DNA from: Candidatus Competibacteraceae bacterium
Lineage (GTDB): Bacteria > Pseudomonadota > Gammaproteobacteria > Competibacterales > Competibacteraceae
Direction: 5' to 3'
Length of the DNA stretch: 33,176 bases
Assembly: GCA_027492875.1 (NCBI GenBank)
Contig: JAPUDV010000145.1
Coordinates: 1 to 33,176 of the forward strand
Shown here: positions 8,007-16,640 of the stretch, in pieces
Layout of the letters: each line of letters starts with the position of its first letter
Position numbering within the stretch: position 1 is the stretch's first letter
The notes under the pieces: generated by a model
The model's database searches: none
Told to the model about the DNA's origin: nothing
What the model saw: only the letters and a program-made list of their open reading frames with translations
Made by a program: the position numbers and the translations under genes

Positions 8007-10883
8007 TTAAATGCCGCGCAATCTGACATTAACCTGCCCCACCGGCAAATCAACGCTAATCCCCGGATGCGCTCGCCGAATTTGCGCCAAGGTCGCGACG
8101 CAGTGTTGCCATTCGTTCTTGGCCTTGGAGTGGCGAAATTCCATCAGCACTGGCGCTACCAACTCCGCGAAACCGGCATCGGTCAAGGCCAGCGTCTTGA
8201 TCGCTTCGATCAGCCGACGCTTACCGACGCTTGCCGGCCACGGTCGTTCGGGCGTGGCCTGTTCGGCGTCCAGCTCACGCCGCTCCATTCGACCGGGCGG
8301 CAAGCCGAACAGGGTCTTGCGCAGAAATCGACGCAGTTCCTCAAATGGAGCGCTAAGCCCCGGTTCGACAGCCTTCGCGGCCGGTGCGAATCTCCGACGC
8401 TGGCGTTCCCACAGCAGCCGCACGGTGAACAGCCCAACCTCGCGGTGCGGGCTTTCCATCAGCCAAGCCAACCGCGCCGGATCGCCGAGTTGCTCCTGAT
8501 GGCGGCGGATCAGGGTCAGCGCTGTTTCGCGGGTGATCTTGTGGCGGCTCTCGGCCAACTGAAATACCCGGTCCGGCAACAGCCATTCGGCGGATAGGGC
8601 CGGTTCCACCGAAGTTTCGCCCAGATGCAGCAACTGTTCGATGGCAAAAGCGCGTGGCTCGCGGTGTTCGCTGTCAGCCAGCCGATAGAGGAGAGTCGGT
8701 TCGTTCCAGGCGCGCAATTCCTCCCGCGCGATGGCGACCGCCAACCGGCGCAGGTCGGGCCGTTGATCGGCGAACAATGGGTGCAGTCGGCTCAACGGAT
8801 AATCGGTGGCGGTCAAGCCGGGCTGGATGTTGAAAGCGCGCGTTTCGGGATCGCTGGGGCCGATTTTCGGATGATGGGCCTTGAGATAGGTGGCGGCGAA
8901 GCGACGCACCGGCTCCGGCTGCGTGGGGCCGCAGGCCAGTTCCCACAGGTGATCGATCCCGCTGCGGTGGCCGCTGGCGAAGTCGCCGGGCCGGAAGGAT
9001 TCCAGCAGGTAGCGGTGGGCAAAATCGTGCAAAGCCGGGTCGGCTTGCCGCGCCATCGCCAGCAGCCAGGGCAGTCCGATGCGGTTCGGCGCGACCAGTT
9101 CCGAATCGCCGAGCAACTGGAGCGCGAGCGGGCGCAGCGCCGGGCGCATGGCGAAACCCTTGAGCCACTCGACATCCAAATCCTCGCCTTTCAATTTGCC
9201 TTGCCGCAGCCAGTTGGCCACGGTGTCGCTCAGATGAGGATTCAATAAAGCCTGCTGCATCCACTCCGAGCCGATCTCGCGCCCCGGATAATCCGCCAGT
9301 GCCTTGAGCGCCCGCTGGCGGGCAATGGTGGTACAACGCGGATCGTCCAATACCTGGCGGTAGTAAACAGCGGGGACCGTGACTTTCGCGTCCCGATAGA
9401 ATTCGAGCACGGCATCGAGAGCGGAAGCGCCCCCTCTTTGGGAAAGGTTATTGAGGATACGCTCGAAATCGGCGTTTTGGACGCCCTGTTGAATCAGCTC
9501 CAGGATGTGTTGCATCTGCCGTTCGACAGCGGCATTTTGCGAGCCGGAAGGGGTGAGAGCGACTTCGATAAACTGTTCGGCGGTAATGTCCTGGGGCCGG
9601 AAACCCTGTCGCAATTTGGCCTTGGCGAGAGTGGCGCTAGCTGGCGCCGTCAATAGCTTGAGCAGCGTCGGCAAGCCCAGTTCGGCCGGTTTTCGCTGTT
9701 CGAGCACGGCAATTGCGAAGGTCTGCGTGTCCTGTGCCCCTTCTCGCACCAGTCTAACCAGTTCGGCAACGGGCAGGTCGGTGGCATAAGTGCGAGCGTA
9801 GTCGATGGCGTAACGGCGGGCCGGACTATTACCGCTGTATAGCAATCCGAGCACCATGTCGTGCAAGCCGAGTTGCTTCAGTTTCGATTGGTGGAATTCG
9901 GGATGGTCGCGCAGCAGTTTGATGATGAAGTCGTGCACGATGTCCAGCCGCTTGGCGCCCAGGCGAGCCAGCCAGGCGGGTTCGACATGGCGCAGGGCAT
10001 CCTTGAAGTTCTGCTCCAGTCCGCGAATAGCGAATTCGCAAACTTGCGAGTTTTGGGCATCCTCCAGCAATCGCAACAGCGGCGCGGGACTGATTTTCCA
10101 GGCGTCGTCGAAGGCGCGGCGGTCGAGCTTGCCCGGTAGACCGCCATTCCCCAGCCTGCCCTGGTCAGTAGCGCCGATCAAATCTTGGTGCCGCCAAATC
10201 TGGTTGGCGATCCAGCAGTGGCGGAAGTTGCATTGAGGCGGATAGTGACGCAAGACTTGGCCAGCGTATACAGAAAACAATTCGGGCAGGGCCTGACCGA
10301 GTTGCCGCAGATAGCGCCAAGCACGGCGGCGCATGTACAGCCAGGTGCCCCGGGAAATTTCGCCCTCGCCGCGCTGATCGTCCAGGCGATAGCAGAGAAC
10401 GCCCAGCATGGCGAGATCGTGGCGCTGTTCGGCCTGTTTATAAATGCCCTTGATGCCTTGCCAGATGCCCCAGCCGATGGCGTTCGACGGCAATTGCGGA
10501 ATCAGTTCCAGCAGCAAGGCGCGGGCCGGTTCGTCATCGGCTGCGTACAAGTCCAGCAGCAATTGGCCCAAGCGCAGGCGCGGCGGTGGGTTGGGCGAGG
10601 CCAGCAGCGCGGCCCAGGCGCCAAGACGCAGCGCCTTCAGCTCGTCGGCGGTTTTGCCGGTCAGCGCGGGCGCATTCAGAGTTTGGCGCAGGCGGTCCAG
10701 CGACCAGGCGTCGGGCGGCAGGGGTTGTACCTGGAAATCGTCCGGCGGATCTTCCGGCTGACCGGCGGGCAGGTCGGGCTGCGCGAGAAATTCCAGAATC
10801 CACGGGACGAACTGCGGGTCGCGCCGGGTGGCGGCGCATTCCAGATCGGCGAACAGAATGGAGCGGTCGTCGGTCATGAGCAT
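8007..10883 (-). CDS. ARM/HEAT-repeat protein of the retron operon
   Basis: 958 residues, largely alpha-helical, with HEAT/ARM-like helical hairpins through most of its length (for example SEHREPRAFAIEQLLHLGE and SPHREVGLFTVRLLWERQ). No catalytic motif or membrane segment was recognised. The start lies 3 bp after the WGR-gene stop (TAG), and a second ATG two codons later has AGGCG 6 nt before it; either could be used. The tight spacing RT-WGR-ARM points to one transcript from the retron promoter. From memory, type XIII retrons carry an ARM protein and a WHSWIM protein as accessory genes, which this matches. Its role as effector or scaffold is inference. Confidence 0.85.
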   Translation of the reverse strand: MLMTDDRSILFADLECAATRRDPQFVPWILEFLAQPDLPAGQPEDPPDDFQVQPLPPDAWSLDRLRQTLNAPALTGKTADELKALRLGAWAALLASPNPPPRLRLGQLLLDLYAADDEPARALLLELIPQLPSNAIGWGIWQGIKGIYKQAEQRHDLAMLGVLCYRLDDQRGEGEISRGTWLYMRRRAWRYLRQLGQALPELFSVYAGQVLRHYPPQCNFRHCWIANQIWRHQDLIGATDQGRLGNGGLPGKLDRRAFDDAWKISPAPLLRLLEDAQNSQVCEFAIRGLEQNFKDALRHVEPAWLARLGAKRLDIVHDFIIKLLRDHPEFHQSKLKQLGLHDMVLGLLYSGNSPARRYAIDYARTYATDLPVAELVRLVREGAQDTQTFAIAVLEQRKPAELGLPTLLKLLTAPASATLAKAKLRQGFRPQDITAEQFIEVALTPSGSQNAAVERQMQHILELIQQGVQNADFERILNNLSQRGGASALDAVLEFYRDAKVTVPAVYYRQVLDDPRCTTIARQRALKALADYPGREIGSEWMQQALLNPHLSDTVANWLRQGKLKGEDLDVEWLKGFAMRPALRPLALQLLGDSELVAPNRIGLPWLLAMARQADPALHDFAHRYLLESFRPGDFASGHRSGIDHLWELACGPTQPEPVRRFAATYLKAHHPKIGPSDPETRAFNIQPGLTATDYPLSRLHPLFADQRPDLRRLAVAIAREELRAWNEPTLLYRLADSEHREPRAFAIEQLLHLGETSVEPALSAEWLLPDRVFQLAESRHKITRETALTLIRRHQEQLGDPARLAWLMESPHREVGLFTVRLLWERQRRRFAPAAKAVEPGLSAPFEELRRFLRKTLFGLPPGRMERRELDAEQATPERPWPASVGKRRLIEAIKTLALTDAGFAELVAPVLMEFRHSKAKNEWQHCVATLAQIRRAHPGISVDLPVGQVNVRLRGI

Positions 10884-10886
10884 CGC

Positions 10887-11345
10887 CTATTGGGGCCGGT
10901 AGCCTTCGGCTTCCAGAGCCGCCCGGACTTGGGCGAAAGCGGCTTCGGCGGCGGAGACGTCGGGGTAGTGTTCCACGCCGTGGGTGTGCAGCGCGTTGCC
11001 TTCCACACTCAGGTGCAGTTCCAGGCGGCGCTCGCCCAGCGTCAGAACCAGCGTGCATTGCGGGGCGGCAGGGGTTGTGGACGCGGATTCGGGTGGTGGA
11101 GACGGCGCGGTCGTTGCACTCGAACCGCTGTCGCCGTCCGCGTAGCCTTTCTTGTATTTTTCCCGCGCCTGTTTTTCCAGTTCGTGCGCCGCGTCCTCCG
11201 GTGAATCGTAGCGTTTGGCCTGGCTTTGCCCATGGGTGCCGATCCGGCCAAAATTGACTTCCAGATTGTTGCCGAGGCAGCGCGCCCGCCAAAACTTGTT
11301 GGATTTGCTGTCCTGAAAAATCAGGGAAACCTGCCACTCACTCAT
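10887..11345 (-). CDS. WGR-domain protein in the retron operon
   Basis: 152 residues. Residues 1-75 form a WGR domain: an opening strand MSEWQVSLIF, FWRARCL, then VNFGRIGTHGQ (about 30-40), where the name-giving Trp is Phe (F32-G33-R34), and the trailing helix SPEDAAHELEKQAREKYKKGY. WGR domains occur in PARPs and MolR-type proteins and can bind DNA ends or nucleic acids. A Ser/Pro/Thr-rich linker (about 76-95) joins a small C-terminal alpha/beta part of ~55 residues. The ATG at 11345 has GGAGGAG 10 nt upstream and overlaps the RT stop by 8 bp; a GTG three codons earlier is the alternative. Coupling to RT suggests a role with the msDNA or its RNA; this is inference. Confidence 0.85.
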   Translation of the reverse strand: MSEWQVSLIFQDSKSNKFWRARCLGNNLEVNFGRIGTHGQSQAKRYDSPEDAAHELEKQAREKYKKGYADGDSGSSATTAPSPPPESASTTPAAPQCTLVLTLGERRLELHLSVEGNALHTHGVEHYPDVSAAEAAFAQVRAALEAEGYRPQ

Positions 11346-12636
11346 CCGTGTCACGCTCCTCCAGGTGTTTGAGTTGCGCCAGAAACGGTTTGGCCCGTTC
11401 CGGATCGGTCATGTGCAGAAACGCCACCCAGCCGCGCAATTGCGCCAGGCTTTCCCCGTTGCCGGGTTTGCCTTGCAGGCGGTTATGCAGAGCGGCGCGC
11501 AACCGCCGGATTTGGGCACGCGGTACTCGCGCCGGACTGCCGGCGGGCGCTTCGTTGACGACCAGGCCGGTCACGGTTTGCCGGCGGCCCCGACGCAGCA
11601 CGCGGGTTTTTTGCGGGTGCGGGACGAAGCCTTCCGCCTTGATGATGGCGTGGACTCCGCGCAATAGACGGCCCAGCGGCGGCGGTGAGTCGTCGTGCCA
11701 GGAGAAGGTCAGATCGTCGGCGTAGCGGGTATAGCGGAATCCCAGCTTTTGGCTCAGGCCGGATAGGCGGCAGTCCAGGCGCAGGCAAATCGTATTGCTG
11801 AGGGCGGGGCTGGTTGGCGCGCCTTGCGGCAGGGCGCGCGGCCCGTTAGCGACGTGGTAATGTTTGCCGTCGAGCGGCAGGAGTTCGCGCGGCGCTTCGG
11901 TGCAGAGCAGGGCCAACACCGTCGCCACCTGCTCGCCGTAGCCGCCTTTGCGGAACAGACCCTTGACCCGCCGCCAAGTGACGGTGGGATAGAAATGGCG
12001 GATATCGAGCTTGACGATCATTCGGGCGCCGGCATGAACGGCGGCGTTGCTGAAAATGCTGCGTCCGGGCAAAAAGCCGTGGGCAGCGCCGTGCACCGGC
12101 AAGCGTTCGGCGATTTGACGCAAAATCCAGCGTTGGGTCTTTTTCAGCGTCGGCTTGGGCGCGCTGATCAGGCGGGCACCGCCGTCGCGCTTGGGGATGG
12201 TCCAATATTGATAGTGGCTGCCGCTCTCTACTTCGCGGTGGAACGCCAGCCAGCGCAAGCGGGGAATGGACAGGTCGAGCGCCTTGGCGAGCGCCTGAGC
12301 GTCTTTAAGCTCCGGCAAGGCGTTGGCTTCGCGCCGGGTCTCGGGATCGGGCAGGTCGTAGCGGTCTTGGTCGGGCGTATCGTGATGGAACACGTCCGCG
12401 CCGAGATGGACCAGATGGGCTTGGCGGAAGGCGGCCCACGCTTGCTGGCGCAACTGCTTGCGGACTCGCCGCTCTTCTTCCCGCCGCGCTTTGTATTGGT
12501 GGAGTGCGGCGCCGGTCAGCTTGGCGGGATCGGTCGCCTCGTCCAGCAGACCCAGTTGCCGCAGCCGGGTGACGACCCAGCGTTCGATATCGCCGACTTG
12601 GGCGATCTCTTCCCAGATGGGGGGTGTTTCGCTCAT
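11338..12636 (-). CDS. retron reverse transcriptase
   Basis: 432 residues. It makes msDNA from the RNA encoded just upstream. Residues 1-~140 form an N-terminal extension rich in Arg/Lys/Glu helices, longer than in compact E. coli retron RTs. The RT core runs ~143-380: YWTIPKRDGGARLI (RT1), AHGFLPGRSIFSNAAVH (RT2/X), KLDIRHFYPTV (RT3, catalytic D211), LPQGAPTSPALSN (RT4), and RYADDL (RT5, D307-D308). Two retron-specific marks are present: NAxxH (N197-H201) in region X and VTG (355-357) in region Y. All catalytic residues are intact. The start is 15 bp after the a2 repeat of the msr-msd RNA. There is no maturase or endonuclease domain, which speaks against a group II intron. Confidence 0.95.
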   Translation of the reverse strand: MSETPPIWEEIAQVGDIERWVVTRLRQLGLLDEATDPAKLTGAALHQYKARREEERRVRKQLRQQAWAAFRQAHLVHLGADVFHHDTPDQDRYDLPDPETRREANALPELKDAQALAKALDLSIPRLRWLAFHREVESGSHYQYWTIPKRDGGARLISAPKPTLKKTQRWILRQIAERLPVHGAAHGFLPGRSIFSNAAVHAGARMIVKLDIRHFYPTVTWRRVKGLFRKGGYGEQVATVLALLCTEAPRELLPLDGKHYHVANGPRALPQGAPTSPALSNTICLRLDCRLSGLSQKLGFRYTRYADDLTFSWHDDSPPPLGRLLRGVHAIIKAEGFVPHPQKTRVLRRGRRQTVTGLVVNEAPAGSPARVPRAQIRRLRAALHNRLQGKPGNGESLAQLRGWVAFLHMTDPERAKPFLAQLKHLEERDTDE

Positions 12637-12651
12637 GCCGTTTCCAGTCCG

Positions 12652-12679
12652 AGCGTAAGGATTGCTGGAGCGTGAGGCG
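12652..12679 (-). repeat. retron inverted repeat a2
   Basis: The 3' end of the msr-msd RNA. It pairs with a1 (12900-12927) and lies 15 bp before the RT start codon, so the a1/a2 duplex abuts the RT ribosome-binding region. Confidence 0.88.
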
Positions 12680-12725
12680 CAAACCGCTACTTCTCACAAG
12701 GGACACGGTAGGCTCACCGGCCAGC

Positions 12726-12811
12726 CGCCAGTACCCGGCCACAGTTGTTGGCGGAAACCGCGGTGGCGTGGTTGGCCCAGCTCCGCCAACAACTGTGGCC
12801 GGGTACTGGCG
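12726..12811 (-). repeat. msd stem: 30-bp perfect inverted repeat
   Basis: Arms 12726-12755 and 12782-12811 are exact reverse complements over 30 nt, with a 26-nt GC-rich loop between. After reverse transcription this gives a long DNA hairpin, the main body of the predicted msDNA. The paired region counting outer stems spans about 146 nt, comparable to large msDNAs of the Mx162 kind. Confidence 0.92.
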
Positions 12812-12899
12812 AAGCTGGCCAAGAACAGCCTACCTTGTGGCGTGTGTGGCGTTGGAATTCCCGGACGGCGCAACGCCGCCCAAACGGCTAATGGAGGAA

Positions 12900-12927
12900 C
12901 GCCTCACACTCCAGCAATCATTACGCT
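12900..12927 (-). repeat. retron inverted repeat a1
   Basis: The 5' end of the msr-msd RNA, complementary to a2. Its first nucleotides overlap the likely -10 box, so the functional a1 may be shorter (about 17 nt from the predicted RNA start near 12916). Confidence 0.85.
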
Positions 12928-12951
12928 ACGGGCTTTTCGCTCCCTTGTCAA
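12923..12951 (-). promoter_or_regulatory. sigma-70-like promoter of the retron
   Basis: On the minus strand a perfect TTGACA (12951-12946) is followed after 17 nt by TAGCGT (12928-12923), a 3-of-6 match to TATAAT that keeps TA...T. Transcription would start near 12916, inside a1. This gives the retron RNA its own promoter, separate from the SWIM gene that ends at 12999. Confidence 0.6.
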
Positions 12952-12962
12952 AAGTTGTTGTG

Positions 12963-12982
12963 AGCTAGTTGTTAGTTAAAAT
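12963..12982 (-). repeat. right copy of an inverted repeat
   Basis: On the minus strand this reads ATTTTAACTAACAACTAGCT, repeating the text at 7209-7225 with a 3-nt insertion. It lies between the SWIM stop codon and the retron promoter. Confidence 0.3.
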
Positions 12983-12998
12983 GAACGGGTTGCGTCAG

Positions 12999-14795
12999 TT
13001 ATGCCGCACTGGCGTCGATAAAGCCCTGTTTCGCCAGACGGTCGAGGCGGGCGAAATAGGCGTCGCGGGCCTCTTCGGCGCGGTTGAACAGGAGCCGTTG
13101 CTGGCGCGAGGTCCGGGGATCGTGGCCCCAGTGCAGCAGCACTTGGCGTTCGTCCAGGGAGATTCGGTAGCTGAGTACGGTTTCGCCCTGGCGGCGGGTC
13201 AGGGTGCGGGTTTCGGCGCGAATCAATCGGCGGCCATCGGCGGTTTCCCGCGCCTGCTCCAGCGCCGCCTGTTCGCGGGCGTAGCGCAGCCGAAGCGCAA
13301 TCATGTGCGGGCAGGGGCCTTGCTTCAAGCCCGCGCGGCGGAAGTCGTGGCAAGTGCAACTCGCCTTGACGGTGCGGCCCTCGCGGTCCAGGGTGAACGA
13401 GGTTTGATAGTGGCGATGGGCTTGGCGGTCTTGTACCTCGCCGTCGATGGTGGTGCCTTCCAGGCCGAGATCGTGAATGCGGGTGAGTTGAACCTGATTC
13501 TCGGTCGCCAACAGCCGGTGGGCCTGCTCCTCGCGGGTGTCACGATAGCGCAACCGATCCAGTTCCAGCGGTTGGGCCAGCAGCGGCCGGTAGTGAAACA
13601 GGCCGCTGGCGATGTCGTGGACCAAGGTTCCCTTGAGCAATTCCCGCAACAGCGCCTGCCGGATGGTCTGACGCGGCTGGCGCAGGGTTTCAGCCAGGGT
13701 GTCCAAGGTCGACGGACGTTCAGCCGCGTGCTTGACGATGCGCTTGGCCAATACTTCATCGCCGTTGCCGGGCGCCAGCAGATCGAAGGTGGCGATGCCG
13801 GCCCAACCGCTGTCGGTCCAGCCGCTCAAAGCCAAGGTCAGACTGGCGGATTCCATGTCCAGCACGTAAAAAGCGGGTAAACCGGCACCAAGCAGATAAA
13901 TATCCACAGCCTTGGCATGGGGCAGCAAGCGGCCGAGCAGATTCAATCGCTGGCGACCCCAAGTGCGTACTACCTGCGGCGCTTGGCCTTGATAGGGCGA
14001 TCCGCTGGCGTTCAACACCTGTTCCCAGGGTTCCAGCACCAATCGCGGTGTTTGGCCCGGAACCAGTTCGTACCGCAGCGCGCGTGGCGCCGTTTTCGCT
14101 TTGCGCAGACTCAGACTCAGAAGAACGTTGTAGAGATCGACCGGGGCCAGGTGGACCCGTTCGGCGGGCAGGGTCGAAGCGGCTTGCACCTGCCCGAAGG
14201 CGCGCAGCCAACGATAGGGTACGCGCACGGTCTTGGTGGTTCCGGCGGCCGACGAATAACCGTTTAAAATGACGGACCGGTGAGCACGGATGCTGGTCAA
14301 TGCCTGCAACAACGGCGGCGTGAGACTGAGATGAGAAGTGCCCGCCGTGAAGGATTCGGCCTGGTAAGCGCTATCGGCTTTGAGATGCAGTCGGGCGTAA
14401 GTCGATTCGTCACGCGAAAAGACTTCGATGCTAACGCCGTGCTCATCGACGCTGAACAAGGGATCGAGTGGGGCTTCCTGCTGAGTGGCTTCGCCGTATT
14501 GGGTGGCCAGGAAGGCTTTTTGTGCTTCCCAGACCGCTTGAGTAGCACGCTTGCCCTTGCGTAGCAGGTGGGCCAGATAGTCGGCCCGGTCGCTGGCTTG
14601 GCGGCGCAGATCGCTCGATAGGATTTCGCCGAGAGCCAGCAAACCATCGCGCACCACATCGGTCCGCAGGACCTCAGCTTTGAGGTGAACCTCGGGACGT
14701 GCGCCATCGAGCGGTAAATCCAACAGATCGTAATCGGTTTCGCCGGAGGGGGGGGTAAATTCCCGGTAGCGATGAATCACTTCGGCGCTGGCCAT
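12999..14795 (-). CDS. winged-helix and SWIM zinc-finger protein (WHSWIM)
   Basis: 598 residues from the ATG at 14795, which has AAGG 11 nt upstream; ATGs 17 and 24 codons earlier have no visible ribosome site. A SWIM zinc finger (CxCxnCxH) near the C-terminus reads CTCHDFRRAGLKQGPCPH, Cys480, Cys482, Cys495 and His497. About 100 residues before it, DTLAETLRQPRQTIRQALL followed by GTLVHDIASGLFHYRP is a winged-helix-like unit. The N-terminal 350 residues are not recognised. SWIM domains bind DNA or proteins. The gene ends 72 bp before the retron RNA on the same strand. RT plus WHSWIM plus ARM is, from memory, the type XIII retron set, so this is likely the second accessory protein. Confidence 0.85.
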   Translation of the reverse strand: MASAEVIHRYREFTPPSGETDYDLLDLPLDGARPEVHLKAEVLRTDVVRDGLLALGEILSSDLRRQASDRADYLAHLLRKGKRATQAVWEAQKAFLATQYGEATQQEAPLDPLFSVDEHGVSIEVFSRDESTYARLHLKADSAYQAESFTAGTSHLSLTPPLLQALTSIRAHRSVILNGYSSAAGTTKTVRVPYRWLRAFGQVQAASTLPAERVHLAPVDLYNVLLSLSLRKAKTAPRALRYELVPGQTPRLVLEPWEQVLNASGSPYQGQAPQVVRTWGRQRLNLLGRLLPHAKAVDIYLLGAGLPAFYVLDMESASLTLALSGWTDSGWAGIATFDLLAPGNGDEVLAKRIVKHAAERPSTLDTLAETLRQPRQTIRQALLRELLKGTLVHDIASGLFHYRPLLAQPLELDRLRYRDTREEQAHRLLATENQVQLTRIHDLGLEGTTIDGEVQDRQAHRHYQTSFTLDREGRTVKASCTCHDFRRAGLKQGPCPHMIALRLRYAREQAALEQARETADGRRLIRAETRTLTRRQGETVLSYRISLDERQVLLHWGHDPRTSRQQRLLFNRAEEARDAYFARLDRLAKQGFIDASAA

Positions 14796-15064
14796 TGGGT
14801 ATCGGACCTTACACGAGAGTTTGTTCGAAGCTTGAGGTTTCGCCATGCGGGTACGGCGATGGCGCATGGCGATAAATTATAGACGACAGTACGGGGAAGG
14901 TCGTTTGCTCGGTTTCAGGGCAACTCGCGAATGATCGGGCAAATCGCTGAGGTCCGGCTGCTGGTGGAGGATGGCGACCACCAGCAGCGAATCCGTTCTG
15001 CCTATTGGGCTGCTCTCCGCCAATCCCTGAAATGCCCATATTTTGTGCAACAGTTATCAATTAC
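14796..15064. other. intergenic region between SWIM gene and amtB control sites
   Basis: No gene is convincing here. The open frames crossing it lack ribosome sites, and one of them runs through the amtB control region. The only structure seen is the stem-loop at 14957-14988. The promoter of the SWIM gene should lie here but was not identified. Confidence 0.6.
14957..14988. repeat. 11-bp perfect stem-loop upstream of the SWIM gene
   Basis: GCTGCTGGTGG (14957-14967) and its exact reverse complement (14978-14988) enclose a 10-nt loop. No T-run follows on either strand, so it is not a typical intrinsic terminator. It could be an operator or a leader structure for the divergent SWIM gene. Confidence 0.6.
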
Positions 15065-15079
15065 GCACCAACTAAGTGC
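15065..15079 (+). promoter_or_regulatory. NtrC-type enhancer site upstream of amtB
   Basis: GCAC-N7-GTGC matches the core and spacing of the NtrC consensus (TGCACTATATTGGTGCA). It is centred about 96 nt before the predicted amtB transcription start, a usual distance for a sigma-54 enhancer. Confidence 0.65.
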
Positions 15080-15142
15080 AAAAATCCACTTGGCCGGACT
15101 GGATGTTAATCATATTATTGATTTAAAAATGATTGTATCACA

Positions 15143-15157
15143 GGTGCGAAATTTGCT
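15143..15157 (+). promoter_or_regulatory. sigma-54 promoter of amtB
   Basis: GGTGCGAAATTTGCT has the invariant GG-N10-GC spacing of -24/-12 promoters and a consensus TTGCT at -12. The predicted start is near 15168, giving a ~95-nt leader before amtB. With the NtrC site this implies induction under nitrogen limitation. Confidence 0.75.
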
Positions 15158-15262
15158 AATTTGCGCCCGCTTTATCCGCGAAGACCCTATTTCGACCCGG
15201 AATGAGGCGAATAATCCCGATGAATCAAACAATCCTAACAGAACGAATCGAGATGACGATCC

Positions 15263-16582
<1,320 letters not shown>

Positions 16583-16584
16583 GG

Positions 16585-16639
16585 AAAGCGGCGGTGGCCA
16601 GGGACAGCCACGGGATTTCGTGCGGCCGCCGCCGGCTTT
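16585..16639. terminator. bidirectional terminator between amtB and patB
   Basis: AAAGC-GGCGGTGGCC (16585-16599) pairs with GGCCGCCGCCGGCTTT (16624-16639) with one bulge and one G.U pair, around a 24-nt loop. The A and T ends give U-rich 3' flanks in both directions. The two genes converge here, their stops lying 58 bp apart. Confidence 0.65.
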
Positions 16640-16640
16640 C

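Larger units (their letters stand above)
12652..12927 (-). ncRNA. retron msr-msd RNA
   Basis: Read on the minus strand, the segment begins with repeat a1 (12927-12900) and ends with repeat a2 (12679-12652). The two pair over 28 nt with one mismatch and one G.U pair. After a1 comes the msr part: TTAGC, whose G (12888) is the candidate 2'-5' branch nucleotide, and an 8-bp hairpin with a 3-nt loop (12863-12881). The msd part is one very long hairpin: outer stem 12827-12839 with 12695-12714 (bulged), an 8-bp stem, then a 30-bp perfect stem (12782-12811 with 12726-12755) closing a 26-nt loop. Placement immediately before the RT gene is the standard retron order. The exact msr/msd boundary and branch site are not provable by eye. 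Confidence 0.9.

Noticed and set aside
11338..12636. RT as part of a diversity-generating retroelement or a group II intron
   Set aside because: No template/variable repeat pair or accessory Avd gene was seen, and no maturase, endonuclease or intron RNA domain. NAxxH, VTG and the adjoining msr-msd RNA point to a retron.
12726..12811. 30-bp inverted repeat as a MITE or a rho-independent terminator
   Set aside because: It lies inside a larger nested structure bounded by a1/a2 and directly before the RT; no T-run and no target duplication.
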